Source: Cernens ardua
Lineage (GTDB): Bacteria; Pseudomonadota; Gammaproteobacteria; Pseudomonadales; Halomonadaceae
Assembly (NCBI RefSeq): GCF_051251085.1
Contig: NZ_JBPCZH010000003.1
Coordinates: forward strand, 1 to 64,000
Direction of reading: 5' to 3'
DNA length: 64,000 nt
Shown here: piece after piece, positions 1-8,143 of the stretch
Layout: every line of letters starts with the position of its first letter
Numbering within the stretch: position 1 is the first letter of the stretch
Notes under the pieces: model-generated
What the model saw: only the letters and a program-made list of their open reading frames with translations
Told to the model about the DNA's origin: nothing
Database searches by the model: none
Translations under genes and position numbers: made by a program

Positions 1-145
1 GATCTGTTCGCTTCACAAGTGAAGCTCAGCATCCATGACATTGCTGTCTGAATCGAAACGAGCGCCCACACAAATTGCCTGATCGACTTGTTAAAGAGCT
101 TTCGAATGAGAAGGTGTGAACACCGCCCCGTTCGAGTGGATGAGT
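1..145 (-). other. 16S rRNA 5' leader of an rrn operon running out of the window
   Basis: Read on the minus strand, this stretch holds GCTCTTTAACA (89-99), the boxA antitermination element found in gammaproteobacterial rrn leaders. It is followed by a GTGTGGGCGCTCG-like block that in relatives also lies between boxA and the 16S gene. A promoter lies immediately upstream. No mature 16S sequence is reached before the window edge. An origin as a 16S-23S spacer is less likely because a strong promoter directly precedes boxA. Confidence 0.8.
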
Positions 146-173
146 ATTCTACTGATTGGCGTTGAAATGTCAA
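146..173 (-). promoter_or_regulatory. rrn operon promoter
   Basis: On the minus strand there is TTGACA (168-173), a 16-bp spacer and TAGAAT (146-151). A GC-rich stretch follows, then boxA. The short 16-bp spacer and the GC-containing discriminator resemble stringently controlled rrn P1 promoters. The A/T-rich DNA at about 175-250 could be an UP element. The rest of 174-412, up to the end of pssA, shows no gene. Confidence 0.8.
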
Positions 174-412
174 CTGTTTTTTCGTTTCCGTTTTCGTTAA
201 CTGAAAACCAAACAGCGAACCGCCAACCGTAAAAAACAAAGCAAAATCAATTGATTAAATTAAACTCAACTTCATTACTTACTCAACCGCTGCCAGGCCT
301 TGCCTCTGCAGCGGTGGCGTACTTTACTGATTAACGAGGGGGATTGCAAGGGAAAAATAACAATTTATTTACAATCCACTGCGCTCTCACCACCGAAAAC
401 GCAACGAAATAG

Positions 413-1312
413 CTAATTCGCGCGGCGTTCAGCCTGACGGCGGCGGCGTTTACGCTTTTTCGAACGCAAGCGAAGGCTACGAATAACAGAGACAATCGGC
501 CCGGATAAGGAATAACCGCCGAAGAGAAGTAAAAGCACAACGGAGGGTTGCAGCGAAATCACCACGAAGGCCATGACAATAGCAAGCAAGGCTACAAACG
601 GTACAGGCCCACGAAAATCAATTTCCTTGAAACTGTAATAGCGAATATTGCTCACCATCAGGATGCCCGCGGCCGCCACAATTACAGCCATCAAACCATC
701 GAAGGCATAAGAGTGGATGCCGAAATTATGGAAAGACCAAACACTACTCGCCACAACTGCCGCCGCAGAAGGGCTGGGCAAACCAATAAACCACTTTTTA
801 TCGATGCTTCCTATTTGGACATTAAAGCGTGCCAAACGAAGCGCAGCGCCTGCGACGAAAACGAAGGCACAAATCCATCCGAACTTCCCAAGCGCCTGTA
901 GTGACCAACTGAATGCTACAACCGCAGGAGCCACGCCAAAGGAAAGCATGTCCGCAAGACTATCATATTCCGCACCGAATGCACTTTGCGTGTTGGTCAT
1001 CCGTGCCACACGCCCATCACAACCATCAAGAACCATGGATACAAAGATGGCAATAGCAGCGGTAGAGAAATCACCATTCAGACCTGAAATAACAGAAAAG
1101 AACCCTGCAAACAAAGCCCCGGTCGTGAACAGATTGGGAAGAAGGTAAATACCCTTGCGGCGTACTTTTTCGCCGTCACGCTCTACTTCCTCCACAATTT
1201 CGGTATCTTCACGAAAATCGCGGAATGGATCGCGTGGACGACTGCGCCTGGTCGATTTTCTGGACTGCTGCAAGGGCGTTTCTCGCCTCGAATTCTGAGA
1301 ATCATTCGACAT
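413..1312 (-). CDS. pssA: CDP-diacylglycerol--serine O-phosphatidyltransferase
   Basis: Integral membrane enzyme that joins CDP-diacylglycerol and L-serine to give phosphatidylserine and CMP, the committed step towards phosphatidylethanolamine. The CDP-alcohol phosphatidyltransferase signature D-G-x2-A-R-x8-G-x3-D-x3-D is complete near residues 99-121, followed by several hydrophobic segments. A charged N-terminal extension of about 50 residues precedes the RKGIYLLPNLFTT start of the family core, as in Pseudomonas PssA. I chose the ATG at 1312 because AAAAGGG sits 7 nt upstream; the ATG at 1318 lies on top of that Shine-Dalgarno. The gene begins about 30 bp after trpS and is probably cotranscribed with it. 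Confidence 0.93.
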   Translation of the reverse strand: MSNDSQNSRRETPLQQSRKSTRRSRPRDPFRDFREDTEIVEEVERDGEKVRRKGIYLLPNLFTTGALFAGFFSVISGLNGDFSTAAIAIFVSMVLDGCDGRVARMTNTQSAFGAEYDSLADMLSFGVAPAVVAFSWSLQALGKFGWICAFVFVAGAALRLARFNVQIGSIDKKWFIGLPSPSAAAVVASSVWSFHNFGIHSYAFDGLMAVIVAAAGILMVSNIRYYSFKEIDFRGPVPFVALLAIVMAFVVISLQPSVVLLLLFGGYSLSGPIVSVIRSLRLRSKKRKRRRRQAERRAN

Positions 1313-1341
1313 AGTCATGCCCTTTTCACTCGAAAAAACAA

Positions 1342-2355
1342 TTAGGCAAAGCGCCCAAGACCCACTGCACGATATAACCGATCAACAAATGGAGCAGCCT
1401 CATCGCGGGCACGCTCAGCGCCACGAGCCAATACCTTTTCAATCTCATCCGTATTTTCAAGCAGCTCGTTATAACGCTCTCGAGGTTCTCGCAGGTGCTC
1501 ATTCAACGTTTCAAACAGAATATTCTTGGCCTCGCCCCAACCAATACCCTCTTCATAACGCTTACGCATATCCGCCGTTGCCTGCTCATCAGAGAAGGCA
1601 CTGTATATCTGGAATAACGTGCAACCCTCAGGATCTTTGGGCTCACCAGGCTCAAGAGAATTGGTTTTGATCTTGCGCACCAACTTCAGCAGTTTTTTCT
1701 CTGGTACGAACAGCGGAATGGTATTGTCATAACTTTTGGACATCTTTCGTCCATCCAAACCATTCAACACTTCAACGCGATCATCCACTTGGGCTTCAGG
1801 GAACGTAAAAAAGTTCTCTTTGAAAATATGATTAAACCGCCCTGCTATGTCACGCGCCATTTCAATATGCTGAATCTGATCTCGACCAACCGGCACTCGA
1901 TTCGCATTGAAAAGCAAGATATCCGCTGCCATAAGCACAGGGTAACTGAAAAGCCCCATGGTGATTCCACGATCAGCGTCAGCAATACCTGCTTCTTCAT
2001 TATCAGCAACGGCAGCCTTGTAAGCATGGGCTCTGTTCATCAACCCCTTGGCTGTGACACAGGTTAGAAGCCAGGTCAGCTGGTTGACTTCAGGTACATC
2101 CGATTGACGGTAAAAGATCGCGTTGTCTGTATCCAACCCGAGCGCCATCCATGTTGCCGCAATGGCAAGTCTTGATTCCTGTACCCGTGCTGGATCCTGA
2201 GCCTTGATCAGTGCATGAAGATCCGCAAGAAAATAATAGGACTGAACGTTAGGATCCTGACTTGCCTGAATAGCGGGACGAATGGCCCCCACATAGTTCC
2301 CCAGGTGAGGGATACCCGTAGTGGTAATACCGGTTAATACGCGTGTCTTGGTCAT
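1342..2355 (-). CDS. trpS: tryptophanyl-tRNA synthetase
   Basis: Class I aminoacyl-tRNA synthetase that charges tRNA-Trp in the cytoplasm. The HIGH-type motif is GIPHLGN near residue 14 and the KMSKS loop is a perfect KMSKS near residue 205. At 337 residues it has the usual bacterial TrpS length. The first gene of a likely trpS-pssA transcript, it is preceded by a good sigma-70-like promoter at 2463-2490 and a palindrome at 2442-2457. Nothing is unusual in the protein itself. Confidence 0.96.
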   Translation of the reverse strand: MTKTRVLTGITTTGIPHLGNYVGAIRPAIQASQDPNVQSYYFLADLHALIKAQDPARVQESRLAIAATWMALGLDTDNAIFYRQSDVPEVNQLTWLLTCVTAKGLMNRAHAYKAAVADNEEAGIADADRGITMGLFSYPVLMAADILLFNANRVPVGRDQIQHIEMARDIAGRFNHIFKENFFTFPEAQVDDRVEVLNGLDGRKMSKSYDNTIPLFVPEKKLLKLVRKIKTNSLEPGEPKDPEGCTLFQIYSAFSDEQATADMRKRYEEGIGWGEAKNILFETLNEHLREPRERYNELLENTDEIEKVLARGAERARDEAAPFVDRLYRAVGLGRFA

Positions 2356-2441
2356 ATCTGAATGGTAGCTCTAACCGAAATGTAAAATTGATTTTTTGCG
2401 AGGCGAATCACAGCGTAACCATTGCTACGGCATGACAGCCA

Positions 2442-2490
2442 CATGCATAGTTGCATGAGTGTACTATAAAGCGAAGCAGGCTGCTGTTAA
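2442..2490 (-). promoter_or_regulatory. candidate trpS promoter with overlapping palindrome
   Basis: On the minus strand there is TTAACA (2485-2490), a 16-bp spacer and TATAGT (2463-2468). Just downstream, around the expected transcription start, lies the inverted repeat CATGCA-TAGT-TGCATG (2442-2457), which could be an operator or an early hairpin. The palindrome is seen directly; the promoter and regulator roles are inferred. The rest of 2356-2558 shows nothing else. Confidence 0.5.
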
Positions 2491-2558
2491 GGCATGGAAA
2501 CACAAAACAGCAGCGGCCACCGGAGCCCACAATCAGGGTAAGATACTCGAAGGTAACA

Positions 2559-3749
2559 TCAATCCATGAAAATTCGAACGCCCAAGGCTTTCAAATAGGC
2601 TGTTTCCGGAATAGCGGGATGAACGGGATGATCAGCCCCTTGACGCCCTTCGTAGATAATTTGTCCATGTCGATCCTGATGACGGGCAGCACCACGCACA
2701 ATATCCGTTAACCGCGCGGGATCCAAATGCATGGAACAGGAACCCGACATCAGTAATCCATCACGACCAAGTAGACGCATCGCCTCTCGATTAAGACGCC
2801 CGTAGGCACGCTCGCCATTGGGAATATCCTTGCGTTTGCGAATAAATGCCGGCGGATCAACAATAACAATATCGAACTGTTCGCGATCTGCCTTAAGGCT
2901 TGCCAATGCTTCAAAGGCATCGCCTTCCAACATCGTAACGCGATCTTCAACCTCATTGAGGGTCGCATTGATGGCCACCTGATCCAATGCTGAAGCGGAG
3001 CTGTCGATAAATGTCACTTCGGAAGCGCCATAAGCAGCTGCCTGAATACCCCATCCCCCTACATAACTGAAGACATCCAGAACGCGCTTACCCGCCACAA
3101 GTTGATTCAGCCATGCCCGATTGGGACGGTGGTCATAAAACCAACCGGTTTTTTGCCCTTTTAGTGCCGAAGCCTGAAACTGAACGCCGTTCTCTTCCAA
3201 ATGTAATATGCCGTCAAACTCACCCTTCACCACATCGATCGACTGGTCCAGATTCTCCAATCGGCGCCCACTGCTATCATTTCGAAGCACGATTACACGC
3301 GGATTGATCACTTTCTCAAGGGCATCGATGATGTCGGCTTTCAAGGCTTCCATACCCAGCGTATTAAGCTGAAGAACCAGGACATCATTGAAACGATCGA
3401 TCACCAGCCCGGGCAAGAGATCACCCTCACCATGAACCAGACGATAAAAAGGCTTGGCAAAAACACGTTCACGCAACCCAAGGGCTTGCTGAAAACGGTG
3501 CACAAACAGGGAGCGATTCAGGGGAGTCGAAGCATCCCGCGAAACTATACGGGCGCATATCAACGAATTTGGATTGACATAGGCCACTCCCAGCGCTCGC
3601 CCGCTCGCTTCTTCTATCACAGCCTGAGCCCCGGGCTCCAGTGCCTTCAACGGCGTTTCTGTGATATCAATTTCGTTGGAATACACCCACAGATGCCCCG
3701 ACTTTATGCGTCGATCTGCATTTTTTTTCAAGCGAAGTCGTTGCATCAT
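2559..3749 (-). CDS. rlmI: 23S rRNA (cytosine-C5)-methyltransferase, RlmI type
   Basis: SAM-dependent enzyme that in E. coli methylates C1962 of 23S rRNA at C5. The order is an N-terminal PUA RNA-binding domain (residues 1-75), a middle RlmI/RlmK-type domain, then a Rossmann methyltransferase with the SAM loop DVFSYVGGWG near residue 230. DPPAF lies near residue 300 and the catalytic cysteine in GSCSMHL near residue 338. The 396-residue length is normal for the family. AAGGAAAT precedes the tandem ATG-ATG at 3749, so the start is uncertain by one codon. It stands alone between trpS and mutM. Confidence 0.9.
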   Translation of the reverse strand: MMQRLRLKKNADRRIKSGHLWVYSNEIDITETPLKALEPGAQAVIEEASGRALGVAYVNPNSLICARIVSRDASTPLNRSLFVHRFQQALGLRERVFAKPFYRLVHGEGDLLPGLVIDRFNDVLVLQLNTLGMEALKADIIDALEKVINPRVIVLRNDSSGRRLENLDQSIDVVKGEFDGILHLEENGVQFQASALKGQKTGWFYDHRPNRAWLNQLVAGKRVLDVFSYVGGWGIQAAAYGASEVTFIDSSASALDQVAINATLNEVEDRVTMLEGDAFEALASLKADREQFDIVIVDPPAFIRKRKDIPNGERAYGRLNREAMRLLGRDGLLMSGSCSMHLDPARLTDIVRGAARHQDRHGQIIYEGRQGADHPVHPAIPETAYLKALGVRIFMD

Positions 3750-3796
3750 CCATTTCCTTTAGGTGAATAAACGTGACAAAGCATCAGACCGCCCCA

Positions 3797-4612
3797 TCAA
3801 CGCTGGCAGTTGGGACAGTACACACTGGCCCGCTGCCCTAAAACTATATTACGCAGTGTTGTTCCACAACGTAAGCATTCAGCCCCTGAGCGCCCGTAAA
3901 CGTTCAATTTCTGAGCAAAATAGCCCGGCTCCCCCTGGCCACTGACGAAATCTCGAAGCGTCGTTCCCCCCTGTTCGATAGCAGACGAGAGCACGTCCTT
4001 AATGGCTACCGATAATCGCCGATATCTTTCCAAAGAGATGCGACCGGCTGCACGCCTTGGATCTATACCTGACATAAAAAGGGCTTCACTGGCATAAATA
4101 TTACCCACCCCTACAACAACAGCATTATCCATAATGAATGTTTTCACCGATGATTTTTTACCGCGTGAAGCCCTGTAGAGATAGTTGCCTGTCAAAATGG
4201 GAGATAAAGGTTCCGGACCAAGCGATGTCAGACGCGAATCAGACATGGGGTCATCTTCGATAAAATCGACGAACCCAAAACGACGAGGGTCATGATAACG
4301 GAGTTGCCAGCCAGAACTCATCGTTAGCTGAATATGATCATGTTTTTTCAGCGATGCTTCAGGTTTTTCGAGGCGAAGGCTTCCAGACATTCCCAGATGC
4401 CATAGCAGGTGGCCATCAGCAACGGGCAAGAGCAAATATTTGGCTCGACGGGAAATTTGCCCAATCTGCTGATACAGGAGGCGCTCAGCCAGTGAGTCAG
4501 GAACAGGTGTTCTAAATCGAGTTTCCCGAATAGTCACCTGCTCTATCCGATGATGCTCTATGTAGGGAGCAATTCCACGCTTGGTTGTCTCCACTTCGGG
4601 CAATTCAGGCAT
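3797..4612 (-). CDS. mutM: formamidopyrimidine-DNA glycosylase
   Basis: Bifunctional base-excision repair glycosylase and AP lyase that removes 8-oxoguanine and formamidopyrimidines. The protein must start MPELPEVE because Pro2 is the catalytic nucleophile and Glu3 is also catalytic. This fixes the start at 4612 rather than at the in-frame TTG six codons upstream; AAAGGGGA lies 7 nt before the ATG. The C-terminal zinc finger is intact as C-x2-C-x16-C-x2-C in the last 26 residues. The length of 271 residues is typical. It lies downstream of rpmBG, separated by a strong hairpin. Confidence 0.96.
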   Translation of the reverse strand: MPELPEVETTKRGIAPYIEHHRIEQVTIRETRFRTPVPDSLAERLLYQQIGQISRRAKYLLLPVADGHLLWHLGMSGSLRLEKPEASLKKHDHIQLTMSSGWQLRYHDPRRFGFVDFIEDDPMSDSRLTSLGPEPLSPILTGNYLYRASRGKKSSVKTFIMDNAVVVGVGNIYASEALFMSGIDPRRAAGRISLERYRRLSVAIKDVLSSAIEQGGTTLRDFVSGQGEPGYFAQKLNVYGRSGAECLRCGTTLRNIVLGQRASVYCPNCQR

Positions 4613-4643
4613 AGCACAATCCCCTTTCAACTTCCCTAACGCA

Positions 4644-4671
4644 CATAACCCGGCACGGTGGCCGGGTTATG
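4644..4671 (-). terminator. perfect hairpin after rpmG, probable terminator
   Basis: CATAACCCGGC pairs perfectly (11 bp) with GCCGGGTTATG across a 6-nt loop. It lies 60 bp after the rpmG stop and just before mutM. There is no clear U-tract on either strand, so it may be a processing or attenuation hairpin rather than a classic intrinsic terminator. Confidence 0.55.
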
Positions 4672-4732
4672 CTGAGTGGGATGACTCCCATGTCGACCCT
4701 AAGGCCGCTACACTTGATTTTCGCTTGGCGTC

Positions 4733-4888
4733 TTACTTGATTTTAGCTTCGCGGTAAATCACGTGCTTACGTACGACAGGATCATACTTCTTGAATTCCA
4801 ACTTGTCAGGCGTATTACGCTTGTTCTTGTTGGTAGTGTAGAAGTGTCCAGTACCTGCTGATGAAACCAGCTTAATCTTGTCACGCAT
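4733..4888 (-). CDS. rpmG: 50S ribosomal protein L33
   Basis: Small basic protein of the large ribosomal subunit, 51 residues, beginning MRDKIKLVSSAGTGHFYTT and ending REAKIK. The length and sequence match the cysteine-free, zinc-independent form of L33 (no CxxC pairs). It follows rpmB by 119 nt, the conserved gammaproteobacterial rpmB-rpmG order. The start is the ATG at 4888 with GGAG about 11 nt upstream. A perfect hairpin lies downstream. Confidence 0.95.
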   Translation of the reverse strand: MRDKIKLVSSAGTGHFYTTNKNKRNTPDKLEFKKYDPVVRKHVIYREAKIK

Positions 4889-5007
4889 GATTTAGTACTC
4901 TCCAGCTGTTACGAGCTTGATATACAGTGGCAAACTGCCTGATGCATTCAGACCACTACATCTCGAAAACTACATTCAGACAACCGACTGCAATGGCCGA
5001 CTCGGGA

Positions 5008-5244
5008 TCAGAGACGCTCGCCACGAGCACGCAGCTCGCTGAGAACCTGATCAATGCCTTTTTTATCGATAATACGCATACCTTTGGTAGATACACGAAG
5101 TTTTACAAAGCGCTTTTCGCTCTCAACCCAGAAACGATGCGTGTGAAGATTCGGAATGAACCGACGACGCGTCTTGCGCTGGGAGTGAGAAACGTTGTTA
5201 CCCGTCACCGGACGCTTGCCGGTGACCTGACATACCTGGGACAT
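5008..5244 (-). CDS. rpmB: 50S ribosomal protein L28
   Basis: Large-subunit ribosomal protein, 78 residues, starting MSQVCQVTGKRPVTGNNVSH, a textbook L28 N-terminus with the conserved S-H-S-Q-R-K-T-R-R-R block. The start is the ATG at 5244: GGAGG at 5250-5254 sits 5 nt upstream, so the in-frame codons before it are rejected. It heads the rpmBG operon. A strong promoter lies about 370 bp upstream (5614-5642), which leaves an unusually long untranslated leader. Confidence 0.96.
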   Translation of the reverse strand: MSQVCQVTGKRPVTGNNVSHSQRKTRRRFIPNLHTHRFWVESEKRFVKLRVSTKGMRIIDKKGIDQVLSELRARGERL

Positions 5245-5613
5245 GCGTGCCTCCAATAATTGGCCTGGCCGATCGAACTCGTGGGTGACGGGTCCAACCA
5301 GAAATCATCTATCCAATTTTCACCTGCGACAACTGCGCGCAAACCCTTGCCATAAGGCCGGATACGAGAACAGGGGACAGACACTGAACTCATGGCACAA
5401 CGAAGCCACTATTACCGAGTCGTAAACCTGGTGAAAATCAAGAAACCTGTGTCACTGTTGATAACGCTTCGGCTTCCGTGAGCCGTAAAGACCCGGGGTA
5501 ATTGCCCGAACTCCCGTTCAATCCGTGTTCAGTCAACAATACATCCCCCGGCAATGCCGATAGGGGGTGAAACTGACTGTTATTGAAACGAGCGCGGTTA
5601 TCAAAGGCGCCAT
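5245..5613 (-). other. long rpmB 5' leader with hairpin and possible short ORF
   Basis: This 370-nt stretch between the candidate promoter and rpmB contains no recognised gene. It holds the stem CCCCC/GGGGG (5545-5549 with 5563-5567), nested with GGC/GCC. Read on the minus strand, a frame is open from about 5611 to a TGA at 5438, with GGGGGA four nt before a TTG codon; it could encode a leader peptide of about 32 residues. That reading is speculative. A remnant of radC, which often precedes rpmB in relatives, was looked for by eye and not seen. Confidence 0.3.
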
Positions 5614-5642
5614 TTTATACCAGAATCAGGAGATCAACGCAA
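5614..5642 (-). promoter_or_regulatory. candidate rpmBG promoter
   Basis: On the minus strand there is TTGCGT (5637-5642), a 17-bp spacer and TATAAA (5614-5619). It lies between the end of cobM and rpmB and points towards rpmB. The match to the sigma-70 consensus is good; the role is inferred from position. Confidence 0.55.
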
Positions 5643-5701
5643 ACTTGTACATGAATTTTCGCTTTTCACCCTGAGCTTCACGCGACCTTCGACGGGCGTT
5701 T

Positions 5702-6454
5702 TTATGGGCGAAAGCGACGGCAATAGTTCGTTTGGTAGAGTGCGCTATGGCGAAACTCTGTAGCTCCCAGCGCATTTCCCACCAATATCAGGACACTGCG
5801 TTCCATGGGCGCTTTTCTGAAATCAGCCACAATAGAACCAAGTGTTCCCGTCATTAAACGTTCTTCTTCCCAGCTGGCACGATACACAAGAGCGACAGGG
5901 CACTCTTCACCATAAAAAGGCGTCAATCGCTCAACGATCTCATCCAAGCGATGGATGGCCAGATGAATCGCCAGCGTTGCACCGGTTTGAGCAAAGGTTT
6001 CCAACTTTTCAGCATCGGGCATTTTGGATGCTCGGCCTGACAACCTCGTCAGCACAAGGCTCTGCGCAAGCTCAGGCACCGTCAATTCCTGCCCTAATGC
6101 AGCAGACGCAGCGGCAAAGGCCGGGACTCCAGGCGTCAACGTGTAAGGAATACCCAAAGCTTCCAGTACTTTTAACTGCTCCGCCAATGCGCTGTAGAGG
6201 GACAAATCCCCCGAATGCAACCGTGCAACCTCTTCCCCACGTGCCCATGCCCGCTGGTATTCCGCCTGAATAGCAGCTAGATCAAGCCGTGATGTATCGA
6301 CTTTTCGTGCATCAACGGGACAGTACGCTAACATTTTTTCATCAACGGTCGAGCCGGCATAAAGGCACACAGAACACCGCGCCAACAATTGACTACCGCG
6401 GACTGTAATCAGGTCAAAGGCACCCGGGCCCGCACCAATAAAATGTACTGTCAC
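5702..6454 (-). CDS. cobM: precorrin-4 C11-methyltransferase
   Basis: SAM-dependent class III methyltransferase that methylates C11 of precorrin-4 to give precorrin-5 in cobalamin corrin-ring synthesis. The N-terminal loop is GAGPGAFDLIT (residues 7-17), followed by the second family loop around HSGDLSLYSA and the CobM-type ASWEEER near the C-terminus. The 250-residue length is normal. The likely start is GTG at 6454 with AGGA about 11 nt upstream, a weak spacing. It follows cobL by 88 nt on the same strand and is probably cotranscribed. The symbol cobM rather than cbiF is used because cobG indicates the aerobic route. Confidence 0.9.
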   Translation of the reverse strand: MTVHFIGAGPGAFDLITVRGSQLLARCSVCLYAGSTVDEKMLAYCPVDARKVDTSRLDLAAIQAEYQRAWARGEEVARLHSGDLSLYSALAEQLKVLEALGIPYTLTPGVPAFAAASAALGQELTVPELAQSLVLTRLSGRASKMPDAEKLETFAQTGATLAIHLAIHRLDEIVERLTPFYGEECPVALVYRASWEEERLMTGTLGSIVADFRKAPMERSVLILVGNALGATEFRHSALYQTNYCRRFRP

Positions 6455-6542
6455 GTTCGTGTACTTCCTTGCCGTTGATAGTTCATGCGTTATCAGGGAA
6501 CAGGTTATGGACTGCTAAACAAGTGTTTTATGACGGATACCA

Positions 6543-7898
6543 TCAGGGCTTTTTCCAGTACCACTGAACAATCGTTCGGGCGGGTGTCCAGCCGCTAAGC
6601 TTCCCTAGAGGTGTCAGGTGTTCCAGGGCGATACGCGTCAATTCACCCCCGATTTTTTGCTGAAATTCGGCCACCAATTGCTCTGTTTGAAGTGTCACCG
6701 CATTCAATACCAACCGCCCCCCAGAGGGTAATCGGTCGATGACCAGCTCAATCACCGTAGCCGACGCACCTCCCCCGATAAAAACGGCGTCCGGCTGGCC
6801 CTCTAATTGAGGTATTTTTTCCTTTAGAGAGCCTTCCATAAGGGTGAGCCGTTCACTCACGTTGAACATTTCCGCATTATAGCGAATGGAAGCGGCGCGT
6901 TGACGATGCTGCTCAACTGCGACAGCCCGTAGGGATGGGTTCGATAACAGCCACTCGATGGATATCGCACCTGAACCGGCACCTAAATCCCACAGGACTT
7001 CATCTGACCGGGGTTGAAGCCGTGAGATTGACAAGGCACGAATGTCGCGACGCGTTATCTGTCCATCATGTTGGAATAAAGCACTTTCTCGCCCGGGAAG
7101 TCCCATGCCCGCATCGGGCAGGCTCGTCGTTTTTCGCATCTCATTCGAAGATTTTTCATGAGAAAGCGTAAGCGCCAACATATTGAGGGGATTGATATCG
7201 TCTTCATGAATCTCGAAATCATTCACCTTGAAAGGCAAAACACGTTGTGCCGGACCACCCAATGCTTCCAGCAATATGCCCAAAGAATCACCATAGTGGT
7301 GGTCACGCAGATAGGTCACGATGTCGGCGGGTGCATGTCTTCCTGAAGTCAGTACCAACAACTTGCGGCCATCCTCCAGGTGCGGGCCCAATGTCTCAAG
7401 AGGACGGCCGCAAAGTGACACAACATTGACCGATGACTGCGCCCACCCCACTACAGCACAGGCCAGTGTTAATGCCGATGGCGCAGGAAGTACTACCATT
7501 TCATCAAAAGGAATAAACCGCGTGAGGACGCTGCCTATACCGTAAAAGAAGGGGTCACCCGATGCCAATACAACGACCGCTTGCCCCGCCGCCTGTAATT
7601 GTGAGATGAATTCCAGACTCTCTGAAAGAGGAGACGTCCATTCATGTGTTCTTCCTTCAATCAGCGAATGGACATGCGCCAGATGTCGCTTCCCCCCAAT
7701 CACCCATGCGGCTTTCGAAATGGCTTCCTTCGCTTTACCAGACAAACCTTCCACGCCATCTTCATTAACGCCGATAATCGTCAGCCATGGCGATGACGCG
7801 GGTAAGGATGTTTCTGGTGAAACAGCTGCCTGTAGCCGAGATGGCACGCCGCTATTCAGGGACTCATGTGATGCATGATCAGAAGTGGAATCAGTCAT
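6543..7898 (-). CDS. cobL: precorrin-6Y C5,15-methyltransferase (decarboxylating), CbiE-CbiT fusion
   Basis: Bifunctional enzyme that methylates C5 and C15 and decarboxylates the C12 acetate of precorrin-6Y, yielding precorrin-8X. The CbiE-like tetrapyrrole methylase occupies about residues 35-230 (LTIIGVNEDGVEGL and VLASGDPFFYGIG). The CbiT-like Rossmann half begins near residue 260 (RDIRALSISRLQ, WDLGAGSGAISIEW). At 451 residues it is somewhat long for CobL, partly from a Ser/Pro-rich N-terminal tail of about 35 residues; a downstream start cannot be excluded. It is divergent from cobK across a 245-bp intergenic region that shows no recognisable B12 riboswitch. Confidence 0.92.
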   Translation of the reverse strand: MTDSTSDHASHESLNSGVPSRLQAAVSPETSLPASSPWLTIIGVNEDGVEGLSGKAKEAISKAAWVIGGKRHLAHVHSLIEGRTHEWTSPLSESLEFISQLQAAGQAVVVLASGDPFFYGIGSVLTRFIPFDEMVVLPAPSALTLACAVVGWAQSSVNVVSLCGRPLETLGPHLEDGRKLLVLTSGRHAPADIVTYLRDHHYGDSLGILLEALGGPAQRVLPFKVNDFEIHEDDINPLNMLALTLSHEKSSNEMRKTTSLPDAGMGLPGRESALFQHDGQITRRDIRALSISRLQPRSDEVLWDLGAGSGAISIEWLLSNPSLRAVAVEQHRQRAASIRYNAEMFNVSERLTLMEGSLKEKIPQLEGQPDAVFIGGGASATVIELVIDRLPSGGRLVLNAVTLQTEQLVAEFQQKIGGELTRIALEHLTPLGKLSGWTPARTIVQWYWKKP

Positions 7899-8143
7899 CC
7901 GTCAGGAATTTCCATTCATAGGGATACTTTTTAAAGGGTTCGAGTGACATCATGCTCGAAGAATAAGTCAAATTTTACAGAGATGATCCCATTATACCCC
8001 CTTCAGTGAGCCACCTCAGCCAACATCTATCAATCCGCATTTATCTATTAACGGACAGACTATCCTTGGCTATAGGCTGACATCCCACGACAATTAAACA
8101 GATAATAACGTCAGCCACAGAATAGTATTCAGATAGGATGATT

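Noticed and set aside
5245..5701. radC or a tRNA gene between cobM and rpmB
   Set aside because: No RadC-like peptide and no T-loop or cloverleaf pattern seen on either strand.
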